Position numbers and translations under genes: made by a program. This document shows, in pieces, positions 37,354-45,750 of a DNA stretch of 64,000 nucleotides. Location: the NCBI RefSeq assembly GCF_003206065.1, contig NZ_PZJQ01000005.1:650761-714760 (forward strand), in the 5' to 3' direction. How positions within the stretch are numbered: the first letter of the stretch is position 1; each line of letters opens with the position of its first letter. The stretch comes from Salinicola halimionae. Its GTDB lineage: Bacteria; Pseudomonadota; Gammaproteobacteria; Pseudomonadales; Halomonadaceae. The notes beneath the pieces are model-generated. The model searched no databases, had not been told where the DNA came from, and was given only the letters and a program-made list of their open reading frames with translations.

Positions 37354-37549
37354 AATCGTATCCGCCATTTGAAATCGACGAGAACGATGGTCGGTACTGG
37401 CTCGCGACTCGTTCTAATCCTTCTATCGCCTGTCTATCGTCAATGGCGGATAATGCGCAGTTTTCGTCGCTTCAAGTCAAATCATTGCGTCCCAACTCGT
37501 CAGAGTAGAAGAGGAGTTCTATTCGATAACAAATCAAGGGAGACGCTTC

Positions 37550-38491
37550 ATGGGTCATTCGAACGTAAAACGCCACATCCTTGCCGCGGCGTTGCCATTG
37601 ACACTTCTCGCTGCCGGATCGGCGCAGGCGGATCTCGATACCGTCCGCTTTGGCGTGCCGCCATGGCCAGGCGTGACGGTGAAGTCGGAAGTGGCTTCGC
37701 AGATTCTAGAGGCCATGGGCTACCAGACTCAGCAGAACGAACTGGCGGTGGGCGTGATTCTCAACGGGGTGGCCAACGATGATCTGGACGTGTATCTGGG
37801 CGGTTGGTATCCGATCGAACAGGAGATGATCGATCCACTGGTTGCCGACGACAAGGTGGCCAAGGTCGCCAAGAACATCAGCAACGCCAACTCGGGGCTG
37901 GTCGTGCCCGAATACGTGCATGAGGCGGGTGTGGACAGCGTTGCCGACCTCGAGCGCTACAAGGATCGTTTCGATGGCGAGATCCAGGGTATCGAAGCCG
38001 GTACCGGCATCAATGACGCGATCCTCGCCGCGATCGACGAGGATGCAGCGGGGCTGGGCGACTGGCACCTGCGGGAAAGTTCGACTGCCGCCATGCTGGC
38101 CTATGCCGATCAGAAGATCAGCGACAAGCAGTGGGTGACGTTCGTGGGCTGGGAACCTCACTGGATGAACGTCAGCTACGATCTCTACTATCTCGAGGAC
38201 TCCGACGACAGTGGCGTGGCGCAGATCGAGAGTACCGTGTGGACGGTGGTGCCGGCGGACCTGGAGGCAGAGGACGCCAATCTCTATCGCTTCCTGTCAC
38301 AGTACCAGGTTGCTATCGAGGACCAGAACGATTGGGTCTACGAGTACAGCCATGAAGAGCGCTCCGCCGATGACGTCGCGCAGGAATGGATCCGCGATCA
38401 CTACGATACCGTTGCCCAGTGGCTGGACGGCGTGACCACCAAGGACGGTGAGCCGGCAATCGACGCCGTCAAGGCGCAGCTGGATAGCTGA
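37550..38491 (+). CDS. Glycine betaine/choline-type ABC substrate-binding protein (orphan)
   Basis: A 313-residue OpuAC-family binding protein. The Sec signal MGHSNVKRHILAAALPLTLL ends near AQA-DLD. The mature part contains VRFGVPPWPGVTVKSEVAS, LDVYLGGWYPIEQEM and WVTFVGWEPHWMN, whose tryptophans form the aromatic box for quaternary ammonium in this family. It resembles ChoX/ProX-type proteins. GGGAGA precedes the ATG. No ATPase or permease gene adjoins, so it must serve a transporter encoded elsewhere. Ligand (betaine, choline, carnitine) is not resolved. Confidence 0.88.
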   Translation: MGHSNVKRHILAAALPLTLLAAGSAQADLDTVRFGVPPWPGVTVKSEVASQILEAMGYQTQQNELAVGVILNGVANDDLDVYLGGWYPIEQEMIDPLVADDKVAKVAKNISNANSGLVVPEYVHEAGVDSVADLERYKDRFDGEIQGIEAGTGINDAILAAIDEDAAGLGDWHLRESSTAAMLAYADQKISDKQWVTFVGWEPHWMNVSYDLYYLEDSDDSGVAQIESTVWTVVPADLEAEDANLYRFLSQYQVAIEDQNDWVYEYSHEERSADDVAQEWIRDHYDTVAQWLDGVTTKDGEPAIDAVKAQLDS

Positions 38492-38537
38492 AGACAGATC
38501 GTCTGGGAATAAGGTAGATCGAACGCGTTGGCCCGAT

Positions 38538-39362
38538 CTATGGGTCGCCGTCAAGCCGCCGCTCGACCGCCTTGCAGAAGTCCTGCCAGGCGATTTGCAT
38601 TGCCGGCAGCTCCGCGTGACCGTGAAGTGAGGCATGCACCATATCGGGCGCGCAACGATAGCCTACCGCGGCCCCTGCCCGACGCCAGGATTCGATAACC
38701 TGTTCCAGGGGACGAGTCAGCGGATCGCGCTCTGCGGACAGCGCCTCGATGTTCAGGGTCGGGGGCTGAGCGGCCGGCACGTCGGGTACCTGCGGTGCGG
38801 CCATCGTCCACAGCGACAGAATATCTGCGCGCGATAGCAGCGGGGCATCCTCGCCCAGGTTATCGAGCGTCGGCGTTCCCACTACGGGATAGATCAAGCC
38901 GAGCAGTCCCTTCCATTCACTGGTGTGGGCGACATCGATCGCCAGCCGTCCTCCGGCGCTGTCACCCACTACCGCAGAGGGGGCGAGCACATCGACCACG
39001 GCACGGCAATCGTCCAGCGCCTCGGCATAGCTCACTTCGGGTAGCCGTCGGTAATCGACGCTGATCACTTCACGCTGCAATCGTTCCGCCAGGTTCGCGG
39101 TGATACCGTGGTGGCTGTCGACCGAGCCCAGGTTCCAGCCGCCTCCGTGCAGGTAGACCACGCTGCCTGCGATGGATCGAGCGGGGTGGAAGCGGCGCAC
39201 ATTGATACCGGCCAGGCATTCGTCGACGACCTGCATGCCGAACGGATCGGCGATCCGTCGCCGCGCATGCAGCGTCTCGTACGCCCGGCGGCGCGCCGGC
39301 AATGATTGATCGCCTCCGTCGTCGCTCGGGTTGAATTCGCGTATGAAGTCCTGGATATGCAT
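38538..39362 (-). CDS. Alpha/beta hydrolase, HSL-type esterase
   Basis: The 274-residue product has the hormone-sensitive-lipase signature. HGGGW (oxyanion hole) lies in SVVYLHGGGWNLGS, the nucleophile in VVGDSAGGRLA, Asp in ALSAERDPLTRP and His in DMVHASLHG. It should hydrolyse short-chain esters in the cytoplasm. I choose the ATG at 39362, preceded by AGGAAG; upstream codons are not typical. It faces the betaine-type binding protein gene convergently. Physiological substrate is unknown. Confidence 0.82.
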   Translation of the reverse strand: MHIQDFIREFNPSDDGGDQSLPARRRAYETLHARRRIADPFGMQVVDECLAGINVRRFHPARSIAGSVVYLHGGGWNLGSVDSHHGITANLAERLQREVISVDYRRLPEVSYAEALDDCRAVVDVLAPSAVVGDSAGGRLAIDVAHTSEWKGLLGLIYPVVGTPTLDNLGEDAPLLSRADILSLWTMAAPQVPDVPAAQPPTLNIEALSAERDPLTRPLEQVIESWRRAGAAVGYRCAPDMVHASLHGHAELPAMQIAWQDFCKAVERRLDGDP

Positions 39363-39487
39363 GGGTCTTCCTGATCGATAGGTCATGTCGATGATTTTCC
39401 GTAGCGAAGAGGATCGGCGAATTGAGCCCATGTCGACAAGCCCTTGTTATACTAGGCTCCCATTCATTCGACCATGAGCTCTCGTCC

Positions 39488-40195
39488 ATGCCTTCCGGTT
39501 GGCCGCGCACGTTCCTTCGCTACTTGCTGATCGCCATGGGCGCCTTCGTCGGCCTGTCGGTACTCTTCGTGCTGATTTTTCGCTTCGTGCCGGTATTTGG
39601 CTCGATGGTGATGGTCGAGCGCAAGGTCAGCTCATGGTTCCACGGCGATAATCTGGCCATCGAACAGCAATGGGAGCCTTGGTCCAGACTCTCCGACAAC
39701 GCCAAGGTCGCGGTGATGGCGGGGGAGGACCAACGCTTTCCGGATCATTGGGGCTTCGATGTGGCGCAGATCAAGCGCTCGCTCACCAAGTGGTCCGACG
39801 GAGGCGACTTGCGCGGGGCAAGCACGCTGAGCCAACAGACGGCGCGCAATCTGTTCCTGTGGACGGGGCGCAGCTGGATTCGCAAGGGTCTGGAAGCATG
39901 GTTCACGTTGCTGCTCGAAGCCCTGTGGCCCAAACAGCGCATTCTCGAGGTCTATCTCAATATCGCCGAATGGGACACCGGCGTGTTCGGACTGGAGGCC
40001 GCGGCGCAGCATTATTTCGGTACGTCTGCGGCCAATCTCAGTATCTCGCAAGCCAGTCGGCTCGCCGCGATTCTGCCCAACCCGCGAGGCTGGAGCGCTT
40101 CCCAGCCTTCCGCGCACGTTCAGCAGCGTGCGACCTGGATTCAACGCCAGATGCGTCAACTCGGTGGTGCCGACTTCCTGCAACGGCTCGAGTGA
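39488..40195 (+). CDS. mtgA: Monofunctional biosynthetic peptidoglycan transglycosylase
   Basis: A 235-residue GT51 enzyme that polymerises lipid II into glycan strands. One N-terminal membrane helix (about 10-32) anchors it. Catalytic Glu80 lies in MAGEDQRFPDHWGFD. The GT51 motifs GASTLSQQTARNLFL, RKGLEAWFTLLLE and ILEVYLNIAEW follow. There is no transpeptidase domain. The ATG at 39488 has no strong ribosome-binding site. Convergent with the GntR gene. Confidence 0.95.
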   Translation: MPSGWPRTFLRYLLIAMGAFVGLSVLFVLIFRFVPVFGSMVMVERKVSSWFHGDNLAIEQQWEPWSRLSDNAKVAVMAGEDQRFPDHWGFDVAQIKRSLTKWSDGGDLRGASTLSQQTARNLFLWTGRSWIRKGLEAWFTLLLEALWPKQRILEVYLNIAEWDTGVFGLEAAAQHYFGTSAANLSISQASRLAAILPNPRGWSASQPSAHVQQRATWIQRQMRQLGGADFLQRLE

Positions 40196-40209
40196 TCGCG
40201 TCACGCCGT

Positions 40210-40914
40210 TCATTCCTCCTGCCGTGCGGCCAGTACCGCATCGCGCTTCTCCAGCAGATGGCGTTCCATCAGCGCGCCAAGCTCTGGCCCATTGCGGGCT
40301 TCCAGCGCGTTCAACATGTCGCGGTGTTCTTCCACGGCCTTTCGCCACTTGCCTTCCGATCGATTGGAGGAGAGTCGCAGCGGATGTAGACGCCGATTGA
40401 GCGATAGATAGGTCTGACGCAAGGCCTCGTTGCGCGCGGCGCGATTGATCAGGTCGTGAATGCGTTGGTTGGCGCGGTAATAAGCCGGAAGGTCCTGGCG
40501 CTGCCAATGGCTCAGCATCGTCTCGTGGGTGTCGCGAACATCGGCCAGCTCATCCTCGGTCATGCGCTGACACGCCAGTTCCCCAGAAAAACGTTCCAGC
40601 GCGCTCATCAACTCGAAAGTGTCGCTTATCTCCTGGTGCGTCATTCGAGTCACGGTGGCCCCGTAGTTGGGGGAGATCGTGACCAGTTTTTCGGCGGCCA
40701 GCACGCGCAGCGCCTCCCGCAGGGGCGTGCGTGAGACTTCCAGCCGATCGGCCAGTTCGCGCTCGTTGATGCGCTCACCGGGCTTGAGTTCGCCCTCCGT
40801 GATCAGAACATGGAGACGCTCCACGATCCTGTCGTGCAGGGCGGCGCGCTGAATGCGAAGGGGGCGCTCGGTATTGTCGATCGCCGCATCATCGGTGATT
40901 TGCATGCATTGCAC
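40210..40914 (-). CDS. GntR-family regulator with FCD domain
   Basis: A 234-residue FadR-type regulator. The winged helix has LADRLEVSRTPLREALRVLAAEKLV. An FCD domain (about 95-220) is similar in layout to the GntR at 24368 (both keep E-RFSGELACQ/LSGELACR and H-D patterns), so the two are paralogues. It is divergent from the aminotransferase/hydroxyacid-dehydrogenase operon and is its obvious candidate regulator. A second in-frame ATG lies three codons downstream. Confidence 0.87.
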   Translation of the reverse strand: MQCMQITDDAAIDNTERPLRIQRAALHDRIVERLHVLITEGELKPGERINERELADRLEVSRTPLREALRVLAAEKLVTISPNYGATVTRMTHQEISDTFELMSALERFSGELACQRMTEDELADVRDTHETMLSHWQRQDLPAYYRANQRIHDLINRAARNEALRQTYLSLNRRLHPLRLSSNRSEGKWRKAVEEHRDMLNALEARNGPELGALMERHLLEKRDAVLAARQEE

Positions 40915-41140
40915 CTTATTCTGGCTGCTGTTTTTTCTATCGCAGGATCTCGAGGCTGGCTACGCCCCATTTGCCAACAGGATAGCTCAGGAGAGGCCTC
41001 CAGAACTCTTTCAAGAGTCTCATGTTCGTTGTCTTGCGACTTATGTCGTGGTTTGTCGGCGGTCAATTATTCGGCATATTGCGTAATGAATGCAAAAAAC
41101 CACATGAGTGCCAAAACGACGTGAGGCGGTCCTTTGCGTT

Positions 41141-41164
41141 ACTTCTGGCTTCACTTCTGGCTTC
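41141..41164 (+). repeat. Tandem 12-bp repeat in the aminotransferase leader
   Basis: ACTTCTGGCTTC occurs twice in direct succession and a degraded third copy (ACCTCTGGAGAT) follows, containing the ribosome-binding site of the next gene. The array is in the leader just before the start codon. Confidence 0.5.
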
Positions 41165-41182
41165 ACCTCTGGAGATGCCGTC

Positions 41183-42439
41183 ATGTTGAACCTCGACCAA
41201 CATCCTTCCGGCCGACATTTTCTGCAGATTCCTGGACCGTCACCGGTGCCGGATCGCATTTTACGGGCCATGAGTCTACCCACCATCGATCATCGCGGCC
41301 CGGAGTTCGGCGAGCTGGGCCTGAAAGTCCTCGAGGGTATCCAGAAGATTTTCAAGACCGAACATCCAGTTATCGTCTATCCCGCTTCGGGGACGGGGGC
41401 ATGGGAGGCGGCACTTTCCAACACTTTGAGCCCCGGTGATTCGGTGTTGATGTTCGAGACCGGGCATTTCGCCACGCTATGGAAGCAGATGGCGCTGCGT
41501 CTCAAGATCGAGCCGGAATTCCTGGCGCTGCCGGCGTCGCAGAACTGGCGATACGGGGTGCAGCCGAAGCTGATCGAAGAACGCCTGCGTGAAGATCGCG
41601 AGCATCGGATCAAGGCGGTATGCGTGGTCCACAACGAAACGTCCACCGGCGTCACCAGCGATATCGCCGCCGTGCGGCGGGCCATCGATGCTGCCGATCA
41701 CCCGGCGCTGCTGCTGGTCGACACCATCTCGGGACTGGCGAGTGCCGACTATCGTCACGACGAGTGGGGCGTCGACGTGACCGTTTCCGGCTCGCAGAAA
41801 GGGCTGATGCTGCCGCCCGGGATCAGTTTCAACGCGCTGTCGCCCAAGGCCATCGAGGCAAGCCGACGCTCGACGATGCCCAAGAGCTTCTGGGCCTGGG
41901 ACGAAATTCTCGCGACCAACGCCAACGGTTACTGGCCCTACACGCCGAACACCAACTTGCTTTACGGTCTCAACGAGGCGCTGGACATGTTGCTGGAAGA
42001 GGGGTTGGACCAGGTGTTTGCCCGCCACGAGCGTTGGGGGGAAGGTGTGCGACGGGCGGTCAACGCCTGGGGGCTGGAGATCCAGTGCCAGGAGCCTGCG
42101 CTCTATTCACCGGTGCTGACGGGCGTGGTAACGCCTGAAGGCATCGATGCCGACGAGGTACGCCGCACTATCTATGACCGCTTCGATCTGTCGCTGGGGA
42201 CAGGGCTCGGCAAGGCCAAGGGCCGGATGTTCCGCATCGGGCATCTCGGCGACTGCAATGACCTGACGTTGATCGCCACGCTCGGCGGCTGTGAAGCGGG
42301 TCTCAAGCTCTGCGGGGTCGAGCTGTTCGGCAGTGGTCTGGAGGCCGCTCTGGATTTCTTTGCCGACAATCCGGCTCCGGGTACGCCGGCGGCTCGCAAA
42401 TTGGCAAATCGCCAACACGCCGACATGGTCCGTGGCTAA
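41183..42439 (+). CDS. Alanine/serine-glyoxylate aminotransferase family protein
   Basis: A 418-residue class V PLP enzyme. Its start is RHFLQIPGPSPVPDRILRAM. The internal-aldimine Lys206 is in VSGSQKGLMLPPG, the exact form seen in AGT/SGT enzymes, and DTISGLASADYRHDEWGVD supplies the PLP-ring Asp. It should convert glyoxylate to glycine using serine or alanine as donor. GGAGA is seven bases before the ATG. The neighbouring FAD/Fe-S dehydrogenase could supply glyoxylate from glycolate. Confidence 0.9.
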   Translation: MLNLDQHPSGRHFLQIPGPSPVPDRILRAMSLPTIDHRGPEFGELGLKVLEGIQKIFKTEHPVIVYPASGTGAWEAALSNTLSPGDSVLMFETGHFATLWKQMALRLKIEPEFLALPASQNWRYGVQPKLIEERLREDREHRIKAVCVVHNETSTGVTSDIAAVRRAIDAADHPALLLVDTISGLASADYRHDEWGVDVTVSGSQKGLMLPPGISFNALSPKAIEASRRSTMPKSFWAWDEILATNANGYWPYTPNTNLLYGLNEALDMLLEEGLDQVFARHERWGEGVRRAVNAWGLEIQCQEPALYSPVLTGVVTPEGIDADEVRRTIYDRFDLSLGTGLGKAKGRMFRIGHLGDCNDLTLIATLGGCEAGLKLCGVELFGSGLEAALDFFADNPAPGTPAARKLANRQHADMVRG

Positions 42440-42451
42440 CAGGAGATCGCC

Positions 42452-45400
42452 ATGAGCGTGATGCCGAAAAGCCCGGTCGCGAGACGGCCCAGACAATCCG
42501 CCATGAGCGAATTCGAGAGTCGGCTGCGTGGTGAGATCAAGGGCGAGGTGGCGTTCGATGCCGGATCGAGAGGGCGTTATGCCACCGACGCCTCGATCTA
42601 TCAGATCATGCCGCTGGGTGTCGTGGTGCCGAGAGACCAGCAGGACCTGACCATCGCCTTGGATATTGCGCGGGATCTCGGTGCGCCGGTGCTGCCGCGA
42701 GGCGGTGGTACCAGCCAGTGCGGGCAGACGGTCAACGAGGCATTGGTGATCGACACCAGCCGCTGGTTGACCGGCATCGGCGATCTCGATCTCGAGGCGC
42801 GCACCGTTACGGTCGAGCCCGGCGTGGTGCTCGACCATCTCAACGCCTGGCTCAAGCCTCACGGGCTCTGGTTTCCGGTCGATGTCTCCACCTCGGCGCA
42901 GTGCACGCTCGGTGGCATGGCCGGCAACAACTCCTGCGGCTCGCGTTCGATCCGCTACGGCAACATGGTTCATAACGTGCTGGGTCTCGAGGCAACGCTG
43001 GCGGACGGTCGATCGGCAAGTTTCGGCTTTTTCGACGAGATGGCACCCGGTTCCACGCCGGCGGCGCTTGCGGAGGCCGTGTCGGCCATTATCCAGCGCG
43101 AGGCGTTGGCGATTCGCGAGCACTACCCGCAAGTGCTGCGCCGGGTCGGCGGTTACAATCTGGACCTTTTCGATTGCCGCAATCCGATTCCCTATGACGC
43201 CGAAGGGCGTGCAAATCTCGCCCACCTGCTGATCGGCTCGGAGGGCACGCTGGCCTTCACCCGCCGGCTCACGCTGAAGCTCTCGCCGTTGCCGATCCAT
43301 AAAGTGCTCGGTGTGGTCAATTTCCCGACCTTCTATCAAGCGATGGACCTGGCCCAGCATATCGTCGAGCTGGGGCCCGCCGCGGTGGAACTGGTCGATC
43401 GCACCATGATCGAGCTGGCACTGGAAAACCCGGCATTCCGACCGACGGTGGAAAAGTCGCTGATCGGCCGCCCGGACGCGTTGCTGCTGGTGGAATTCGC
43501 CGGTGAAGATAGGAATTCGCAACGCCGACAACTGAAAGCGCTCGAGACGTTGATGGCTGATCTGGGGCTGCCGGGCAGCGTCGTCGGGCTGGAGTCCGGG
43601 GCCGAGCAGTCGGCGCTGTGGAACGTGCGCAAGGCCGGGCTCAACATCATGATGAGCATGAAGGGCGACGGCAAACCGGTCTCGTTCATCGAGGACTGCG
43701 CCGTGCCGCTGGAACACTTGGCCGAGTACACCGAGCAGTTGACCGAGGTCTTTCATCGCCACGGCACCGAGGGCACCTGGTACGCCCATGCCAGTGTCGG
43801 CACGCTGCACGTGCGCCCGATTCTCGACATGCGCCGCGGCGGTGCCGCCAAGATGCGCGCCATCGCCGAGGAGGCGTCCGCCCTGGTCCGCCGCTACAAA
43901 GGGGCCTACTCGGGAGAGCACGGCGATGGCATCTGCCGTGGCGAATGGGTCGCTTGGCAGTTCGGCGCCGAACTCAACGCCGCCTTTGGCGAGATCAAGC
44001 GGCTGTTCGATCCGGACAATCGCTTCAATCCCAACAAGATCGTCGATACGCCAAAAATGGACGACGCCCGGCTATTCCGCTTCCCCAGCGACCATCAGAT
44101 CATTCCGGTGGCGACCGAGCTCGACTGGTCGGCCTGGAACGTGACCCGCGACCCGCTGAGTGGCGATCTGGGCCAACCCGGTAGCGGTGGCGACCCGGCC
44201 CACGGGCTCGCCAAGGCAGTGGAGATGTGCAACAACAACGGCCACTGTCGCAAGTTCGACGCGGGCACCATGTGTCCCAGCTATCGGATCAGCCGCGACG
44301 AGCGTCACCTGACTCGGGGGCGCGCCAATACGCTGCGGCTGGTGCTGTCGGGCAAGATCGGGGATCACGGCCTGGCCAGCGACGAAGTCGCCGAGACGCT
44401 GGACCTCTGCGTCTCCTGCAAAGGCTGCAAACGTGACTGTCCGACCGGCGTCGATATGGCCAAGTTCAAGATCGAGGCACGTGCGGCGCGTGTGAAGAAG
44501 CACGGTCTCGGCTGGCGCGAAAAACTGGTGTCGGAGCTGCCGCGCTACGCGCCCCGAATGCGTCATGTGTGCAAGCTTGCCGCGCGTCTCGAAGGTGTCT
44601 CGTGGCTGGGCGGACGCGCCAAGCGCTGGCTGGGTTTTGCCGAGGCACGTTCGTTGCCGGTCTTCAGCGGCGACTATCTACGAAACACACGGGGCGAGAC
44701 GGGGACCCGACCATCGGATCCAGCGCTGTTTCCCGCCGGCGAAGTGCTGCTGTTCGTCGACACCTTCAACAATTACTTCGAGGCCGATAACGCCAATGCC
44801 GCACGACGTGTGCTGGAGGCCGCCGGTTATCGGGTCCATTTCAACGTGCGCGAGGGCGAACGACCGCTTTGCTGCGGCAGAACCTATCTCGCTGCCGGGC
44901 GCGTCGATCGGGCCCGACAGGAAGCGCGCCGCACACTGGAAGCGCTGATGCCGTTCGTGACCCGCGGCGTCAAGATCGTCGGGCTCGAACCCTCGTGTCT
45001 GCTCACGTTGCGCGACGAGTTTCTGCACTACGATTTTGGTGACGAGGCTATACGGTTGGCGGAAGCCGCCATGCTGTTCGAGGAGTTCCTGGTGGCGGAA
45101 AGGCAGGCCGGGCGACTGAACCTGGCACTCAAGCCGCTGACGGTTTCTCGAGCCAAGGTCCACGGCCACTGTCATCAGAAAGCCTTCGATGCCTTCACCC
45201 CCGTGATGAGCGTACTGAACTGGATCCCCGAGCTCGATGTCGAGGCGATCGTTTCGTCCTGCTGCGGGATGGCCGGGAGTTTCGGTTACGAAGCGGAGCA
45301 TATCGAAGCGTCTCTGCAGATGGCCGAGTTGTCTCTGCTGCCGGCGGTCCGCACTGCCGGCGAGGACGCCTGGATCGTGGCCGACGGCACCAGTTGCCGA

Positions 45401-45475
45401 CATCAGATCCTCGACGGGGCCGGACGGGAAGCATTGCACGTGGCGAAAGTCCTGGAGGCCGCGCTCGTCTCGTAG
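42452..45475 (+). CDS. FAD-binding/Fe-S 2-hydroxyacid dehydrogenase, YdiJ-like fusion
   Basis: A 1007-residue single chain. The FAD-binding PCMH domain (about 45-270) has VLPRGGGTSQCGQTVN and GGMAGNNSCGSRSIRYGN. The FAD-oxidase C-terminal domain (about 280-560) ends in AYSGEHGDG and FDPDNRFNPNK. Ferredoxin-like clusters (about 590-680) include CVSCKGCKRDCPTG. Two CCG-type domains follow (CCGRTY near 810 and CCGMAGSFG near 935). The layout matches E. coli YdiJ, a D-2-hydroxyglutarate dehydrogenase, and fused glycolate/D-lactate dehydrogenases. AGGAGA precedes the ATG, 13 bases after the aminotransferase, so glycolate or a similar acid is plausible. Confidence 0.88.
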   Translation: MSVMPKSPVARRPRQSAMSEFESRLRGEIKGEVAFDAGSRGRYATDASIYQIMPLGVVVPRDQQDLTIALDIARDLGAPVLPRGGGTSQCGQTVNEALVIDTSRWLTGIGDLDLEARTVTVEPGVVLDHLNAWLKPHGLWFPVDVSTSAQCTLGGMAGNNSCGSRSIRYGNMVHNVLGLEATLADGRSASFGFFDEMAPGSTPAALAEAVSAIIQREALAIREHYPQVLRRVGGYNLDLFDCRNPIPYDAEGRANLAHLLIGSEGTLAFTRRLTLKLSPLPIHKVLGVVNFPTFYQAMDLAQHIVELGPAAVELVDRTMIELALENPAFRPTVEKSLIGRPDALLLVEFAGEDRNSQRRQLKALETLMADLGLPGSVVGLESGAEQSALWNVRKAGLNIMMSMKGDGKPVSFIEDCAVPLEHLAEYTEQLTEVFHRHGTEGTWYAHASVGTLHVRPILDMRRGGAAKMRAIAEEASALVRRYKGAYSGEHGDGICRGEWVAWQFGAELNAAFGEIKRLFDPDNRFNPNKIVDTPKMDDARLFRFPSDHQIIPVATELDWSAWNVTRDPLSGDLGQPGSGGDPAHGLAKAVEMCNNNGHCRKFDAGTMCPSYRISRDERHLTRGRANTLRLVLSGKIGDHGLASDEVAETLDLCVSCKGCKRDCPTGVDMAKFKIEARAARVKKHGLGWREKLVSELPRYAPRMRHVCKLAARLEGVSWLGGRAKRWLGFAEARSLPVFSGDYLRNTRGETGTRPSDPALFPAGEVLLFVDTFNNYFEADNANAARRVLEAAGYRVHFNVREGERPLCCGRTYLAAGRVDRARQEARRTLEALMPFVTRGVKIVGLEPSCLLTLRDEFLHYDFGDEAIRLAEAAMLFEEFLVAERQAGRLNLALKPLTVSRAKVHGHCHQKAFDAFTPVMSVLNWIPELDVEAIVSSCCGMAGSFGYEAEHIEASLQMAELSLLPAVRTAGEDAWIVADGTSCRHQILDGAGREALHVAKVLEAALVS

Positions 45476-45556
45476 GTCTTCAACTTTTCAGCTGCAAGGC
45501 GCTGTGCAGGTCCGATGGTAGTTTTTGCCGGTAAAAGAGGGGATTAACACTTCCCG

Positions 45557-45589
45557 AGGCCTGACGAAAAATTTCGCCAGGCCTTTTTT
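45557..45589 (+). terminator. Terminator of the aminotransferase-dehydrogenase operon
   Basis: AGGCCTG and CAGGCCT form a perfect seven-pair stem, with an inner CGAAA/TTTCG extension, followed by six T. It lies 82 bases after the dehydrogenase stop. Confidence 0.88.
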
Positions 45590-45750
45590 GTTGGTAGCAA
45601 CCCACTGTCCTGGAATGGAATTTCGCCGAGGTGCTGACTAACCTTTGAATTGTGACCACCCAACCGTGCGTTGTCGCGACGGCTGGCCATCCGCGTCATC
45701 CCGTCGATATCGCTCGTCATAACAATCACAGCTCAAAAGCGAACGGACTC

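Noticed and set aside
39632-40507. 291-codon minus-strand open frame
   Set aside because: Covers mtgA and part of the GntR gene in a non-coding frame; both real genes have catalytic or DNA-binding motifs.
42107-43921. 604-codon minus-strand open frame
   Set aside because: Entirely antisense to the aminotransferase end and the FAD/Fe-S dehydrogenase, whose motifs are unambiguous; composition rich in His/Arg/Gln, as expected of a shadow frame.
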